DNA of 64,000 bases, taken from NCBI RefSeq assembly GCF_002973595.1, contig NZ_PVEO01000003.1, positions 124,001-188,000 on the forward strand, given 5' to 3'. Under the pieces are notes generated by a model. That model worked only from the letters and a program-made list of their open reading frames with translations, had not been told where the DNA came from and searched no databases. This document shows, piece after piece, positions 44,385 to 52,293 of the stretch. The DNA is from Jejuia pallidilutea. Lineage in GTDB: Bacteria > Bacteroidota > Bacteroidia > Flavobacteriales > Flavobacteriaceae. Each line of letters begins with the position of its first letter. The stretch's first letter is position 1. The position numbers were made by a program, and so were the translations under genes.

Positions 44385-45943
44385 TGGGAGATAGAAAACA
44401 TATAGATAGATTATTTCAGGAGCGCTTTAAAGATTTTGAGGCACATCCTGATGATGCGGTGTGGGATAACATAAAAGCTAAGCTTAACGAAAAGAAGAAA
44501 AAACGCAGAGTAATACCAATTTGGTGGCGTTACGCTGGGGCTGCTGCACTTTTATTGTTAATGTTTACCATTGGTACGCTTTTATTAAATAATAGCAACA
44601 CCGAGCAAATTACACCACAAATAGTTGATACCGAAAAAAAAGAGGAAAAAGATACCACTAACAATAAGTCCCAAAATATAAACAGCACCATTGTTAATGA
44701 TGCGAATACCCCTGTAATTTCTAATGTTAAAGAAAATAAGGTTGAAGGTACACGACCATCAAATACTTATAAAACAGTTATTGAAAACCCTTTAAAATCA
44801 ACAAAACATGCCCCTTCAGTAGCTAATTCTAACAACACAAAAGATGTTATAAATACTAAAACATCTTCAGGCATTTCTAAAAATAAAGCATTATTAAAAA
44901 AAGATGCTCCTAAGAATATAGCTTACAACTCTAAAAATAAAATTGAGGAAAAAAACAATTCAACCTTAAAAAATAAAACTGATATTATTGATAATGAAGT
45001 ACACAGCCCTACACAAAATTCAACTGCAATAGCGGCTGCCATTAAGAATAGCAAAACAGATACCGCTTTAAATAATAATAAGAAGAAAGAAACTACGGAA
45101 GTTGCAACAAACAACCCCAAAGAAAAACCACAATCTATTGAAGATGCTATAGAAGAAAACAAATTGCTTCTTGAGGAGGAAAACACAGAGGTTGCCACTT
45201 CAAACAAATGGAGTATCGCACCAAACGCTGCTCCTGTTTACTTTAGTAGTTTAGGTAAAGGCTCTACCATTGGTGCAGATTTTAATGAAAATTCCAAAAG
45301 TGGGGAAGTAAACATGAGTTATGGCCTTAATGCTAGTTATGCTTTAAACAACAGGCTTACCATACGATCTGGAATAAACAGGGTAAACTTAGGCTACAAC
45401 ACTAACGATGTTTTGGTTTTTAGATCTGTAAGTGCAAATGCGAGCACTAAAACCCTACACACGCTAAGTAGTAATGTGTCTGGTAATATGGCTGAACCTC
45501 TTGCTATAAGTGCTGGAGAAGACGTTTCTATAATGAGTGCCACAGCATTTAAATCTAGAAATATTTTGGCATTAGAAACAGCAAATACAAGTATAAATCA
45601 GTCGTTTGGCTTTATTGAAGTGCCATTAGAGTTACAATATGCTATTTCTACAAAACGTTTAGGCGTAAATGTTATAGGAGGGTTTAGTTCGTTGTTTTTA
45701 AACAACTACGAATCCTTTTCGGTAGTAGAAGGCGAGCGTACACGTTTACAAGAAAACGATAATATTAATAATACAAGTTATAGTGCCAATTTTGGTTTGG
45801 GCTTAAATTACAAAGTATCTAAAAAAATTAATTTGAATTTAGAACCCATGTTCAAATATCAAATAAACACATTTAAAAATACGTCTGGTGATTTTCAACC
45901 TTTCTTTATTGGGGTTTACACCGGCTTCGGAATTAAATTTTAG
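44384..45943 (+). CDS. Putative anti-sigma/outer-membrane barrel fusion protein
   Basis: A 519-residue protein. Residues 1-45 are charged and soluble (IDRLFQERFKDFEAHPDDAVW), a recurrent N terminus in Flavobacteriia ECF operons. A transmembrane helix follows at about 48-68 (WWRYAGAAALLLLMFTIGTL). About 70-265 is a low-complexity Asn/Lys/Thr/Glu linker. From about 270 there are alternating beta strands (GLNASYALNNRLTIRSGINR, then GFIEVPLELQYAI) and the C-terminal strand ends IGVYTGFGIKF, with the terminal Phe usual for outer-membrane barrels. Read literally, one chain could reach from cytoplasm to outer membrane and hold the cotranslated sigma factor. The anti-sigma role is inferred from gene overlap and layout. 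Confidence 0.65.
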   Translation: MGDRKHIDRLFQERFKDFEAHPDDAVWDNIKAKLNEKKKKRRVIPIWWRYAGAAALLLLMFTIGTLLLNNSNTEQITPQIVDTEKKEEKDTTNNKSQNINSTIVNDANTPVISNVKENKVEGTRPSNTYKTVIENPLKSTKHAPSVANSNNTKDVINTKTSSGISKNKALLKKDAPKNIAYNSKNKIEEKNNSTLKNKTDIIDNEVHSPTQNSTAIAAAIKNSKTDTALNNNKKKETTEVATNNPKEKPQSIEDAIEENKLLLEEENTEVATSNKWSIAPNAAPVYFSSLGKGSTIGADFNENSKSGEVNMSYGLNASYALNNRLTIRSGINRVNLGYNTNDVLVFRSVSANASTKTLHTLSSNVSGNMAEPLAISAGEDVSIMSATAFKSRNILALETANTSINQSFGFIEVPLELQYAISTKRLGVNVIGGFSSLFLNNYESFSVVEGERTRLQENDNINNTSYSANFGLGLNYKVSKKINLNLEPMFKYQINTFKNTSGDFQPFFIGVYTGFGIKF

Positions 45944-45996
45944 GTTTTTGGTTAGATTGATATTGGTTTCCATTAAGCTCGGAAATTAATATCTGG

Positions 45997-46028
45997 AAAA
46001 AACTGCTCTTCCCCAAGAGCAGTTTTTT
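45997..46028. terminator. Bidirectional terminator
   Basis: Perfect 14-bp arms AAAAAACTGCTCTT and AAGAGCAGTTTTTT with loop CCCC, between two convergent genes. Confidence 0.9.
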
Positions 46029-46031
46029 AGT

Positions 46032-46763
46032 TTAAAACGCTTTTAATTGATCTAAAATCACACTTCTAGAAGCTTCATTTAAACGCCTAGTATCATTTAT
46101 AGTTAAGCCCTCCGTTGAAATAAATTTATGAATCTTAGCGCGCATTTTCCCAGGGCCTCCACTAAAAAACGTATACGAAAACCGTTTTTTGTTATCGGCA
46201 AAAGTTAAAGGTACAATGGGTATTTTATGGTTTATTGCTAACCTAAATGCGCCATCTTTAAATTCATCTAGTAGTATATGTTCTTCTGGAACGCCACCTT
46301 CTGGAAAAATACAAATACTCAAACCTTGTTTTAATCGTTTTTGGGCCCTTAAAAACACAGCTTGCCTACTTTTTACAGAACTCCTATCTACCAAAATACA
46401 GGTGCGCTTATAGAAAAACCCAAACAATGGTATTTTAGCCAATTCTGCTTTACCAACAAATACAAACGGATTTTTAACGGCAGTTAGCATTAACATAATA
46501 TCTGTCATAGATGTGTGGTTGGCTATAAACATGTAGCTCTTGCCTTTTTCTGGTAGTTGTTCTCTTTCAATTTTATAACGAAACCCCATCCCAATTAAAA
46601 TAAACTTAGCCCATCCTCGGGCCAGTTTAAAAAAGAACGGATACCAAGACTCCTTAGAAATAGATATTAATAATACGGGAAAAAGCACTAAAATTGGCAG
46701 CGTTACAAGAACATAAAACCAAATACGGTACAAAAACCAAAATATGTATTTAAAAACTTTCAT
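46032..46763 (-). CDS. plsC: 1-acyl-sn-glycerol-3-phosphate acyltransferase
   Basis: A 243-residue inner-membrane enzyme making phosphatidic acid. The N-terminal membrane helix is WFLYRIWFYVLVTLPILVLF. The catalytic HX4D motif is FIANHTSMTDIMLML (about 78-92); the acyl-acceptor motif is CIFPEGGVPEE, and VPLTF follows. Start taken as ATG 46763; an ATG two codons upstream is equally possible. Divergent from trpS. Confidence 0.88.
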   Translation of the reverse strand: MKVFKYIFWFLYRIWFYVLVTLPILVLFPVLLISISKESWYPFFFKLARGWAKFILIGMGFRYKIEREQLPEKGKSYMFIANHTSMTDIMLMLTAVKNPFVFVGKAELAKIPLFGFFYKRTCILVDRSSVKSRQAVFLRAQKRLKQGLSICIFPEGGVPEEHILLDEFKDGAFRLAINHKIPIVPLTFADNKKRFSYTFFSGGPGKMRAKIHKFISTEGLTINDTRRLNEASRSVILDQLKAF

Positions 46764-46787
46764 CAGCATCAAAAATAAGCAATTGTA

Positions 46788-46818
46788 TTGAGCAATTTTG
46801 TGAAAACGTTTACCTTTG
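46788..46818 (+). promoter_or_regulatory. Promoter of trpS
   Basis: TTG (46788-46790), a 20-bp spacer and TACCTTTG (46811-46818), a full -33/-7 match. The leader of about 55 nt contains the palindrome at 46854-46873. Confidence 0.65.
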
Positions 46819-46853
46819 CTCTTGGTTTAAAATTTAAGTTTAATTTAAATGAG

Positions 46854-46873
46854 ATTCCCACGTTTGTGGGAAT
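46854..46873. repeat. Palindromic repeat ATTCC type in trpS leader
   Basis: Arms ATTCCCAC and GTGGGAAT with loop GTTT, preceded by ATGAG. Same design as the element upstream of lpxH, with compensating stem changes. It ends 6 bp before the trpS ATG and could hide the start region in the RNA. Confidence 0.55.
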
Positions 46874-46879
46874 GATGGA

Positions 46880-47848
46880 ATGGCAAGAATACTTACAGGC
46901 ATACAAAGCACAGGAACACCGCATTTGGGGAATATTTTAGGCGCTATTATACCAGCAATAAAAATGGCCGAGGACCCTAAAAACGACTCGTACTTGTTTA
47001 TTGCAAATCTACACACACTAACCCAAATAAAAGATGCTGCTACACTTAGGGAAAACACCTATTCTACAGCAGCAACGTGGCTAGCCTTTGGTTTAGATAT
47101 TGAAAAAACCGTGTTTTACAGACAAAGCGATATTCCGCAAGTAACCGAACTGTCTTGGTATTTAAGCTGCTTTTTTCCATATCAGCGCTTAACTTTGGCC
47201 CATAGTTTTAAGGATAAAGCCGATAGGTTAGAAGATGTAAATTCTGGTTTATTTACCTACCCAATGCTTATGGCTGCCGATATTTTGCTGTACGATGCCA
47301 ACATTATTCCTGTGGGGAAAGACCAACTACAACATATTGAGATGACACGCGATGTCGCCTCTAGGTTTCATGCACAAATGGGAGATACCTTTGTTTTACC
47401 AGAAGGTAAAATTCAAGAAAACACCATGCTTGTTCCAGGAACCGATGGTGAAAAAATGAGCAAGAGTAGAAATAATATTATTAATATTTTTCAGTCGGAC
47501 AAAAAACTGCGTAAGCAAATTATGTCTATTAAAACCGATAGTACGCCGCTTGAAGCTTCTAAGGATTGGAACGCCTGTAATTGTTTTGCTATTTATAGTT
47601 TGTTGGCCAATGAAACACAAATAGCCGAAATGAAAGCCAATTACGAAAATGGTGGCTACGGCTATGGGCATGCAAAACAAGCGCTATATGAATTAATTAC
47701 AGATAAATTTGCTGAACCACGCGAACGCTACAATTATTATATGAATAACTTAGGCGACATTGATAAAGCCTTAGCCATTGGTGCTGAAAAAGCTAAACAC
47801 GTAGCTGATGGTGTTTTAGCTAGAGTTAGGGAGAAGGTTGGGTATTAA
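46880..47848 (+). CDS. trpS: Tryptophanyl-tRNA synthetase
   Basis: A 322-residue class I synthetase charging tRNA-Trp. The HIGH-type motif is GTPHLGNILG (about 12-21), the KMSKS motif PGTDGEKMSKSRNN (about 187-200). Length and motifs fit the bacterial family. No leader peptide or T-box is visible; a hairpin repeat lies in the leader instead. Confidence 0.96.
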   Translation: MARILTGIQSTGTPHLGNILGAIIPAIKMAEDPKNDSYLFIANLHTLTQIKDAATLRENTYSTAATWLAFGLDIEKTVFYRQSDIPQVTELSWYLSCFFPYQRLTLAHSFKDKADRLEDVNSGLFTYPMLMAADILLYDANIIPVGKDQLQHIEMTRDVASRFHAQMGDTFVLPEGKIQENTMLVPGTDGEKMSKSRNNIINIFQSDKKLRKQIMSIKTDSTPLEASKDWNACNCFAIYSLLANETQIAEMKANYENGGYGYGHAKQALYELITDKFAEPRERYNYYMNNLGDIDKALAIGAEKAKHVADGVLARVREKVGY

Positions 47849-47901
47849 TTAGGTTTTGTAAAAACAGAAATATCATAATTTTAAACTGATGTTATCCAGT
47901 A

Positions 47902-47928
47902 GTTAGGCAACAAGCTAGTACAAACCCG
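47902..47928 (+). repeat. Partial copy (right half) of cassette-flanking repeat
   Basis: GGCAACAAGCTAGTACAAAC followed by CCG matches the right-hand end of the two full repeats at 48431 and 49171 (shared GCAAC, then TACAAACnCG). GTTAGGC at its start fits the integron core form GTTRRRY. It precedes the DUF6155 gene as the full copy precedes ParDE. Confidence 0.5.
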
Positions 47929-47944
47929 AAAATAGAACTGAAAA

Positions 47945-48421
47945 ATGGCTCTGAATGAATTAAAGAAAGAACTAAATAAAATGGAAAAGACTGAAATTAT
48001 TAAACTGATTTCAGAATTATATAAAAAAGTACCCGACGCAAAAAACTATTTGGATATTTACGCAACTGGGGAAACTAAAGAGCTTGCAGAAAAATACAAA
48101 AAACAGATTGAAAAATATATTTATCCTAATGGGAGAAATATGGAATTACGTGAAACCGAAGCACGAAAAATAATTCGCACAGTTCGAAAAATGAAAATCA
48201 CGGCATTAAACGTGGAATTGGAATTGCATTACGTTAGTTGTTGTTTAGAAATTATTGAAGATTTCGGGTATTGGAACGAAAATTATTATATAGCTTTAGG
48301 AAAAATGTTTGACAATGCAATAAATGGAATTTATGAACTTGGAATGCAAGATAAATATAATGAAAAAATAATGTTTTTATCTTCAAAAGCAAGTGAATAT
48401 GGAATTGAATTAGATTATTAA
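47945..48421 (+). CDS. DUF6155-like protein
   Basis: A 158-residue, mostly helical cytoplasmic protein beginning ALNELKKELNKMEKTEIIKLI. That start, the EKYKKQIEKYIYPNG segment and the mid-region helix pairs resemble the DUF6155 family as I remember it; its function is unknown. It lies between two copies of a repeated palindrome together with a toxin-antitoxin pair, i.e. in accessory DNA between the housekeeping genes trpS and dprA. Confidence 0.65.
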   Translation: MALNELKKELNKMEKTEIIKLISELYKKVPDAKNYLDIYATGETKELAEKYKKQIEKYIYPNGRNMELRETEARKIIRTVRKMKITALNVELELHYVSCCLEIIEDFGYWNENYYIALGKMFDNAINGIYELGMQDKYNEKIMFLSSKASEYGIELDY

Positions 48422-48430
48422 GGGAAAAAA

Positions 48431-48573
48431 GCCAGTGGCTAACACCATACAAAATTAATTGCTTGCTTCTAGCCTACTTACGAAAATCCTCGCGGATTTT
48501 CTTTGTCTGCAATTATTTACTAAATTAGCTAAAAACCACCGCAACTAAATCTTGTACAAACACGTTGTGTGCA
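48431..48573 (+). repeat. Cassette-flanking imperfect palindrome, full copy A
   Basis: About 140 bp. The left arm TACAAAATTAATTGC pairs imperfectly with the right arm GCAACTAAATCTTGTA. An inner hairpin has arms GAAAATCC and GGATTTTC. The segment TTCTAGCCTACTTAC and the end TACAAACACG recur in copy B. It ends in GTTGTGTGCA (48564-48573), the exact inverse of TGCACACAAC that opens copy B, so the two bracket ParDE. Size, foldback shape and GTT/AAC ends recall integron attC sites. Confidence 0.6.
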
Positions 48574-48626
48574 TTTTGGCTATATTACCAAGATTTGGTA
48601 TATTTGAGTAAAATATAGTCAAAATG
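48572..48626 (+). promoter_or_regulatory. ParDE promoter-operator
   Basis: TTG (48576-48578), a 20-bp spacer and TATATTTG (48599-48606) form a consensus promoter. It is covered by nested palindromes: an inner one with arms TACCAA and TTGGTA (48586-48600), and an outer one with arms CATTTTGGCTATATT and AATATAGTCAAAATG reaching the ParD ATG. This is the expected layout for autorepression by a ribbon-helix-helix antitoxin. Confidence 0.7.
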
Positions 48627-48866
48627 GGAAAAAACACATCAATATCACTCGGAAATCATTTTGAGGATTTCATAAGAGAAGAAGTAAATTCTGGAAGATA
48701 TGGTTCAGTTAGCGAAGTAATTCGTTCTGCTTTACGCTTGTTAGAACGTGAAGAAAAAAAGGAAAGGGAACTGATTAAAGCTCTCGAAGTTGGTGAAAAT
48801 AGTGGATTTGTTGAAAATTTTGACCCAAAAAAACATCTGAAAGAATTACATCATAAACACTTATGA
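48624..48866 (+). CDS. parD: ParD-family antitoxin
   Basis: An 80-residue ribbon-helix-helix protein: NTSISLGNHFEDFIREEVNS (DNA-binding strand and helix), GRYGSVSEVIRSALRLLERE (second helix), then a disordered acidic/aromatic tail, GFVENFDPKKHL, that would wrap the toxin. It should bind its own operator and neutralise ParE. The stop overlaps the toxin start by 4 bp (ATGA). Confidence 0.92.
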   Translation: MGKNTSISLGNHFEDFIREEVNSGRYGSVSEVIRSALRLLEREEKKERELIKALEVGENSGFVENFDPKKHLKELHHKHL

Positions 48867-49165
48867 GTAAAAACAAATATCGCATAAGTCTACAAGCGAT
48901 TGAGGATTTAGATAAAATTTGGATTTATACGCTCAATAAATGGTCTAAAGAACAAGCTGACAGATATTACGACTTAATAATTACTGAAATTGAATTTATT
49001 GCTGACAACTTTATGACTGGAAAGTCAGCGGAACAAACTCGAAAGAATTATCGAGTGACTAAAATAAATTCCCATTTGATTTTTTATAGAAAAGTGGAAA
49101 ATGATATTGTGGAAATAGTTAGAGTTTTGCACCAAAGAATGGATATTAAAAAACAACTAAAATAA
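48863..49165 (+). CDS. parE: ParE-family toxin
   Basis: A 100-residue RelE/ParE-superfamily protein: YRISLQAIEDLDKIWIYTLN, WSKEQADRYYDLI, then KNYRVTKINSHLIFYRKVEN and IVEIVRVLHQRMD. ParE toxins poison DNA gyrase. Translationally coupled to ParD. This name can be confused with topoisomerase IV ParE, to which it is unrelated. Confidence 0.92.
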   Translation: MSKNKYRISLQAIEDLDKIWIYTLNKWSKEQADRYYDLIITEIEFIADNFMTGKSAEQTRKNYRVTKINSHLIFYRKVENDIVEIVRVLHQRMDIKKQLK

Positions 49166-49170
49166 AAAAC

Positions 49171-49312
49171 TGCACACAACAACGCATAAAATTTATTGCT
49201 GGTTCTAGCCTACTTACAAAAATCCTAACAGATTTTCTATTCGGTTTTTATTTGCTAACTTTAGTGCTTAAGCCACGCAACAAACCATATACAAACACGA
49301 TTTCTTTGTGCG
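49171..49312 (+). repeat. Cassette-flanking imperfect palindrome, full copy B
   Basis: It opens with TGCACACAAC, has left arm CATAAAATTTATTGC, the shared block TTCTAGCCTACTTAC, an inner stem (AAAATC with GATTTT), the right arm GCAACAAACCATATA and TACAAACACG. Its right end lacks the GTT found in copy A and runs into the last codons of dprA on the other strand. Confidence 0.6.
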
Positions 49313-49319
49313 CCGGAAT

Positions 49320-50438
49320 TTATATAACCTCAAACAACTTTCCGGGTAAAGGCCTAATTACGCCCTTTAATTCCATATTTAATAAAGTACCAGATACTTT
49401 AAATATAGGTATATTACAATTTAGAGCAATAACGTCCAACTGTTGTTTATCGTTAGCTTTTAAGTAATTATATATCAGTTTTTCCGTATCATCCAGCTCT
49501 ACAAATAATTGCTTTTGTACAGGAGGTTTGGCTGCTAAGCCTGTTAAAGTATCTTCCAGTTGCCAATTCAAAAGATAAGGGACGTCCAAAGGCGTTGTCA
49601 TCATATGGGCTTTTTGGTATTTAATAAGGTTGTTGCAGCCAGCACTAAGTTGGTCTGTAGTCCGTCCTGGTACTGCAAACACATCGCGATTGTAAGAGTG
49701 TGCAATATCTGCAGTAACCAAACTACCGCCTTTTTCGGCAGACTCTACTACTATAGTGGCTTCACTTAATCCTGCAATAATTCGGTTTCGCTTTAAAAAG
49801 TTGTTTCTATCAAAGGTATCAGTACTCCAAAAATCTGATAAAAATCCACCGTTCTTTTCAACATCAACCATATATTTTTTGTGTACTTTCGGATAGATTT
49901 GATTTAGCCCATGCGCCAAACAACCTACTGTTTGTAAATTGTGCTTAATGGCATTTTTATGAGCAGTAATATCGGTACCATAAGCAAACCCAGAGACAAT
50001 TACAGGATTGTATGGCTTTAAAGCTTCAATTAATTTTTCACAAAACGCAATGCCTGTAGCGGTAATTTTTCTAGTACCAACTACACTTATAATGTGTTTT
50101 TGTTTTAAATTAATGTTACCCGTTTGAAATAATAAAATAGGGCCATCTACACAATGCTTTAACTTCTCGGGGTACGCTTCATCCTTAAAATAAGATACAC
50201 CTATGGCATTTTGTTTAATAAATTGTATTTCCTTTTCTGCTTCCTTTAAGTGGTTTGTATTGAATAACTCGCTTAAAACAAATTCGCCAATACCATCAAT
50301 TTTTAGTAGGCGTTGCTTTGTTTCTTTTAAAACCGCTTCGGCAGACCCACAATGGCCAATAAGTCGTTTTGCCGTAATGTCGCCAACATTAGGCACATGT
50401 TGTAGAGCCAAAGTATAGAGTAATTCGGTATCAGTCAT
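49320..50438 (-). CDS. dprA: DNA-processing protein DprA
   Basis: A 372-residue protein that loads RecA on incoming single-stranded DNA in natural transformation. An N-terminal helix-hairpin-helix/SAM-like region (LQHVPNVGDITAKRLIGHCG) is followed by the Rossmann-like DprA core: SVVGTRKITATGI, IVSGFAYGTDITAHKNAI, NRIIAGLSEATIVVESAEKGGSLVTA and VFAVPGR. A C-terminal winged-helix domain (about 310-372) closes with RPLPGKLFEVI. Its stop lies at the edge of the repeat B, so the accessory DNA abuts its 3' end. Confidence 0.95.
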   Translation of the reverse strand: MTDTELLYTLALQHVPNVGDITAKRLIGHCGSAEAVLKETKQRLLKIDGIGEFVLSELFNTNHLKEAEKEIQFIKQNAIGVSYFKDEAYPEKLKHCVDGPILLFQTGNINLKQKHIISVVGTRKITATGIAFCEKLIEALKPYNPVIVSGFAYGTDITAHKNAIKHNLQTVGCLAHGLNQIYPKVHKKYMVDVEKNGGFLSDFWSTDTFDRNNFLKRNRIIAGLSEATIVVESAEKGGSLVTADIAHSYNRDVFAVPGRTTDQLSAGCNNLIKYQKAHMMTTPLDVPYLLNWQLEDTLTGLAAKPPVQKQLFVELDDTEKLIYNYLKANDKQQLDVIALNCNIPIFKVSGTLLNMELKGVIRPLPGKLFEVI

Positions 50439-50609
50439 TTCAGCATTTTAATTTCTATTGCAAGAAAAGGATTTTTTTATTGAACTCATACAAGCTTTTT
50501 TAATTGGCTTTAAAATAATCTTTTTTGTTCGCTTCAATACAAAAAAGTCTATACGAGTTCATTGTTAATAAATAGTTAGCCTAAAAACACAATAAAAACC
50601 ATATTTTTT

Positions 50610-50617
50610 TAAATTTG
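50610..50617 (+). promoter_or_regulatory. -7 box directly before the HU/SPOR gene
   Basis: TAAATTTG, a full -7 match, ends 4 bp before the ATG at 50622. Transcription would start at or within the first codon, predicting a leaderless message. No -33 TTG is visible. Confidence 0.45.
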
Positions 50618-50621
50618 CTTC

Positions 50622-51557
50622 ATGCAATTAGAATCCTTTATTAGCGACCTACTATACAGATACGAATGTGTGATTGTGCCAGACTTTGGTGCTTTTTTAA
50701 CTGAACGACAATCGGCCTTTATAAACGAAAAAAACAATACGTTTAACCCACCTAGAAAGGTAATTGCCTTTAACGAGCAAATACAGAATAATGATGGTTT
50801 GTTGGCACGTTATATTGCTGATGTAGAAAAAATACCTTTTGAAGTTGCAGTAAAAAAAATAAAAAAACGTGTAAAAATCTTAAAATCGTACCTAACCGAA
50901 GGCGAAACCATTACGTTTAATAATATTGGCGATATTGTTTTTAATACCGAAGGTAAAATTGTTTTTGAACCTTCGTATAACCTTAACTACCTTACAGACG
51001 CTTTCGGTTTGTCTCAATTTGAATCTGCTGTTGTTACACGAGATGTTTATAAGGATACAGTTGAAGCTATTGAAGAAACTGCACCTATTACAATTACTCT
51101 AGAAAAGCGTAAAAACAAAGGGTATTTAAAATATGCTGCCGTAGCCTTAATTGCCTTAACATTAGGTGGTGTAGTGGCATCAAAATATTACGTTGATCAA
51201 ATTGAAGCGCACAATATGCTGGCTCAAGAAGATGCAAAACAACAGTTAGATACTAAAATACAAGAAGCTACTTTTAGTTTAAATCCGCTGCCAGCAATTA
51301 CTTTAAATGTTACCAAACAAACGGGCAATTATCATATAGTTGCTGGTGCTTTTAGAATAGAAGACAACTGCAATAAAAAGGTAGCACAATTAAAAGCTGA
51401 AGGCTTTAGTGCTCGTAAAATTGGCGCAAACCGTTACGGCTTACACCAAGTAGCTTATGCGAGTTATGAAGGTAGACTTGAAGCGCTTAAAGCACTACGA
51501 AATATTAAAAAAACGCATAACAAAAATGCGTGGCTATTGGTGCAGAAATTGGATTAG
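50622..51557 (+). CDS. HU-CCDC81 and SPOR domain protein
   Basis: A 311-residue protein. Residues 1-130 hold two HU-CCDC81-type bacterial domains (LLYRYECVIVPDFGAFLTER, then YLTEGETITFNNIGDIVFN). A transmembrane helix lies at about 168-188 (YAAVALIALTLGGVVASKYY). The C-terminal SPOR domain is about 238-311 (NYHIVAGAFRIEDNCNKKVA, then NAWLLVQKLD). SPOR domains bind denuded peptidoglycan at division sites; the HU-like part would face the cytoplasm and could contact DNA. This pairing is a Bacteroidota speciality, possibly linking nucleoid and septum; its precise role is unknown. Confidence 0.88.
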   Translation: MQLESFISDLLYRYECVIVPDFGAFLTERQSAFINEKNNTFNPPRKVIAFNEQIQNNDGLLARYIADVEKIPFEVAVKKIKKRVKILKSYLTEGETITFNNIGDIVFNTEGKIVFEPSYNLNYLTDAFGLSQFESAVVTRDVYKDTVEAIEETAPITITLEKRKNKGYLKYAAVALIALTLGGVVASKYYVDQIEAHNMLAQEDAKQQLDTKIQEATFSLNPLPAITLNVTKQTGNYHIVAGAFRIEDNCNKKVAQLKAEGFSARKIGANRYGLHQVAYASYEGRLEALKALRNIKKTHNKNAWLLVQKLD

Positions 51558-51594
51558 TTTATAAAAATCCCATTTTATTTGTTGCTTTAATATG

Positions 51595-51602
51595 TACCTT
51601 TG
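51595..51602 (+). promoter_or_regulatory. -7 box of the thioesterase gene
   Basis: TACCTTTG matches TAnnTTTG, 18 bp before the ATG at 51621. It rules out the TTG at 51600 as the start codon. Confidence 0.5.
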
Positions 51603-51620
51603 CAACTTCAAAATTTAAAG

Positions 51621-52130
51621 ATGCAAGCAAAGACTCCCGAACAATCTAAAGCTATAATGACCGATTTGGTATTACCAAGCGAAACTAACCCATTAAACAA
51701 CTTATTTGGTGGCGAATTGTTGGCGCGTATGGATCGTGCAGCTAGTATTGCTGCTAGACGCCATAGCAGACGCATAGTAGTTACAGCATCGGTTAACCAC
51801 GTGGCCTTTAATAGGGCTGTGCCTTTAGGAAGCGTGGTTACTGTTGAGGCGAAAGTATCTCGCGCTTTTAAAACCTCCATGGAAATTTATATTGATGTTT
51901 GGATGGAAGACCGAGAATCTGGGGCTAGAACCAAGGCCAACGAAGCTATTTACACCTTTGTAGCTGTTGATGAAACAGGGCGCCCTGTTAAAATACCCGA
52001 GGTAACTCCTGAAACCGAACTTGAAAAATCTCGCTACGATGCTGCATTGAGACGGAAACAATTAAGCCTCCTGCTTGCTGGCAAAATTAAACCAGATGAC
52101 GCTACAGAGCTAAAAGCATTGTTTGATTAA
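51621..52130 (+). CDS. Acyl-CoA thioesterase, hotdog fold
   Basis: A 169-residue enzyme from ATG 51621 (MQAKTPEQSKAIMTDLVLP). Hotdog hallmarks are NPLNNLFGGELLARMDRAAS (Asn-Gly-Gly-x-x-L-x-x-x-D form), VTASVNHVAFNRAVPLGSVV and a long central helix. It belongs to the YciA/BFIT-like cytoplasmic acyl-CoA hydrolases, which release free fatty acid and CoA. Chain-length preference cannot be read. Confidence 0.9.
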   Translation: MQAKTPEQSKAIMTDLVLPSETNPLNNLFGGELLARMDRAASIAARRHSRRIVVTASVNHVAFNRAVPLGSVVTVEAKVSRAFKTSMEIYIDVWMEDRESGARTKANEAIYTFVAVDETGRPVKIPEVTPETELEKSRYDAALRRKQLSLLLAGKIKPDDATELKALFD

Positions 52131-52293
52131 TTGAATTAAGCAGTACGCTATAATTCTAAACTCTTTTTTTTTTAAAACCTTAAATAAAAGACTATAGTGC
52201 TGAAGTTAAAACAGCATCTATTCTCTAAACAAATGTTAAAGTTTTTACTTTTTTAATTAAATTAGCCATTCACTAACTAGAAATTTTTAAAAT

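Noticed and set aside
47849-50438. A complete mobile integron between trpS and dprA
   Set aside because: There is no integrase and no primary attachment site in the window; only the cassette-like repeat arrangement is supported.
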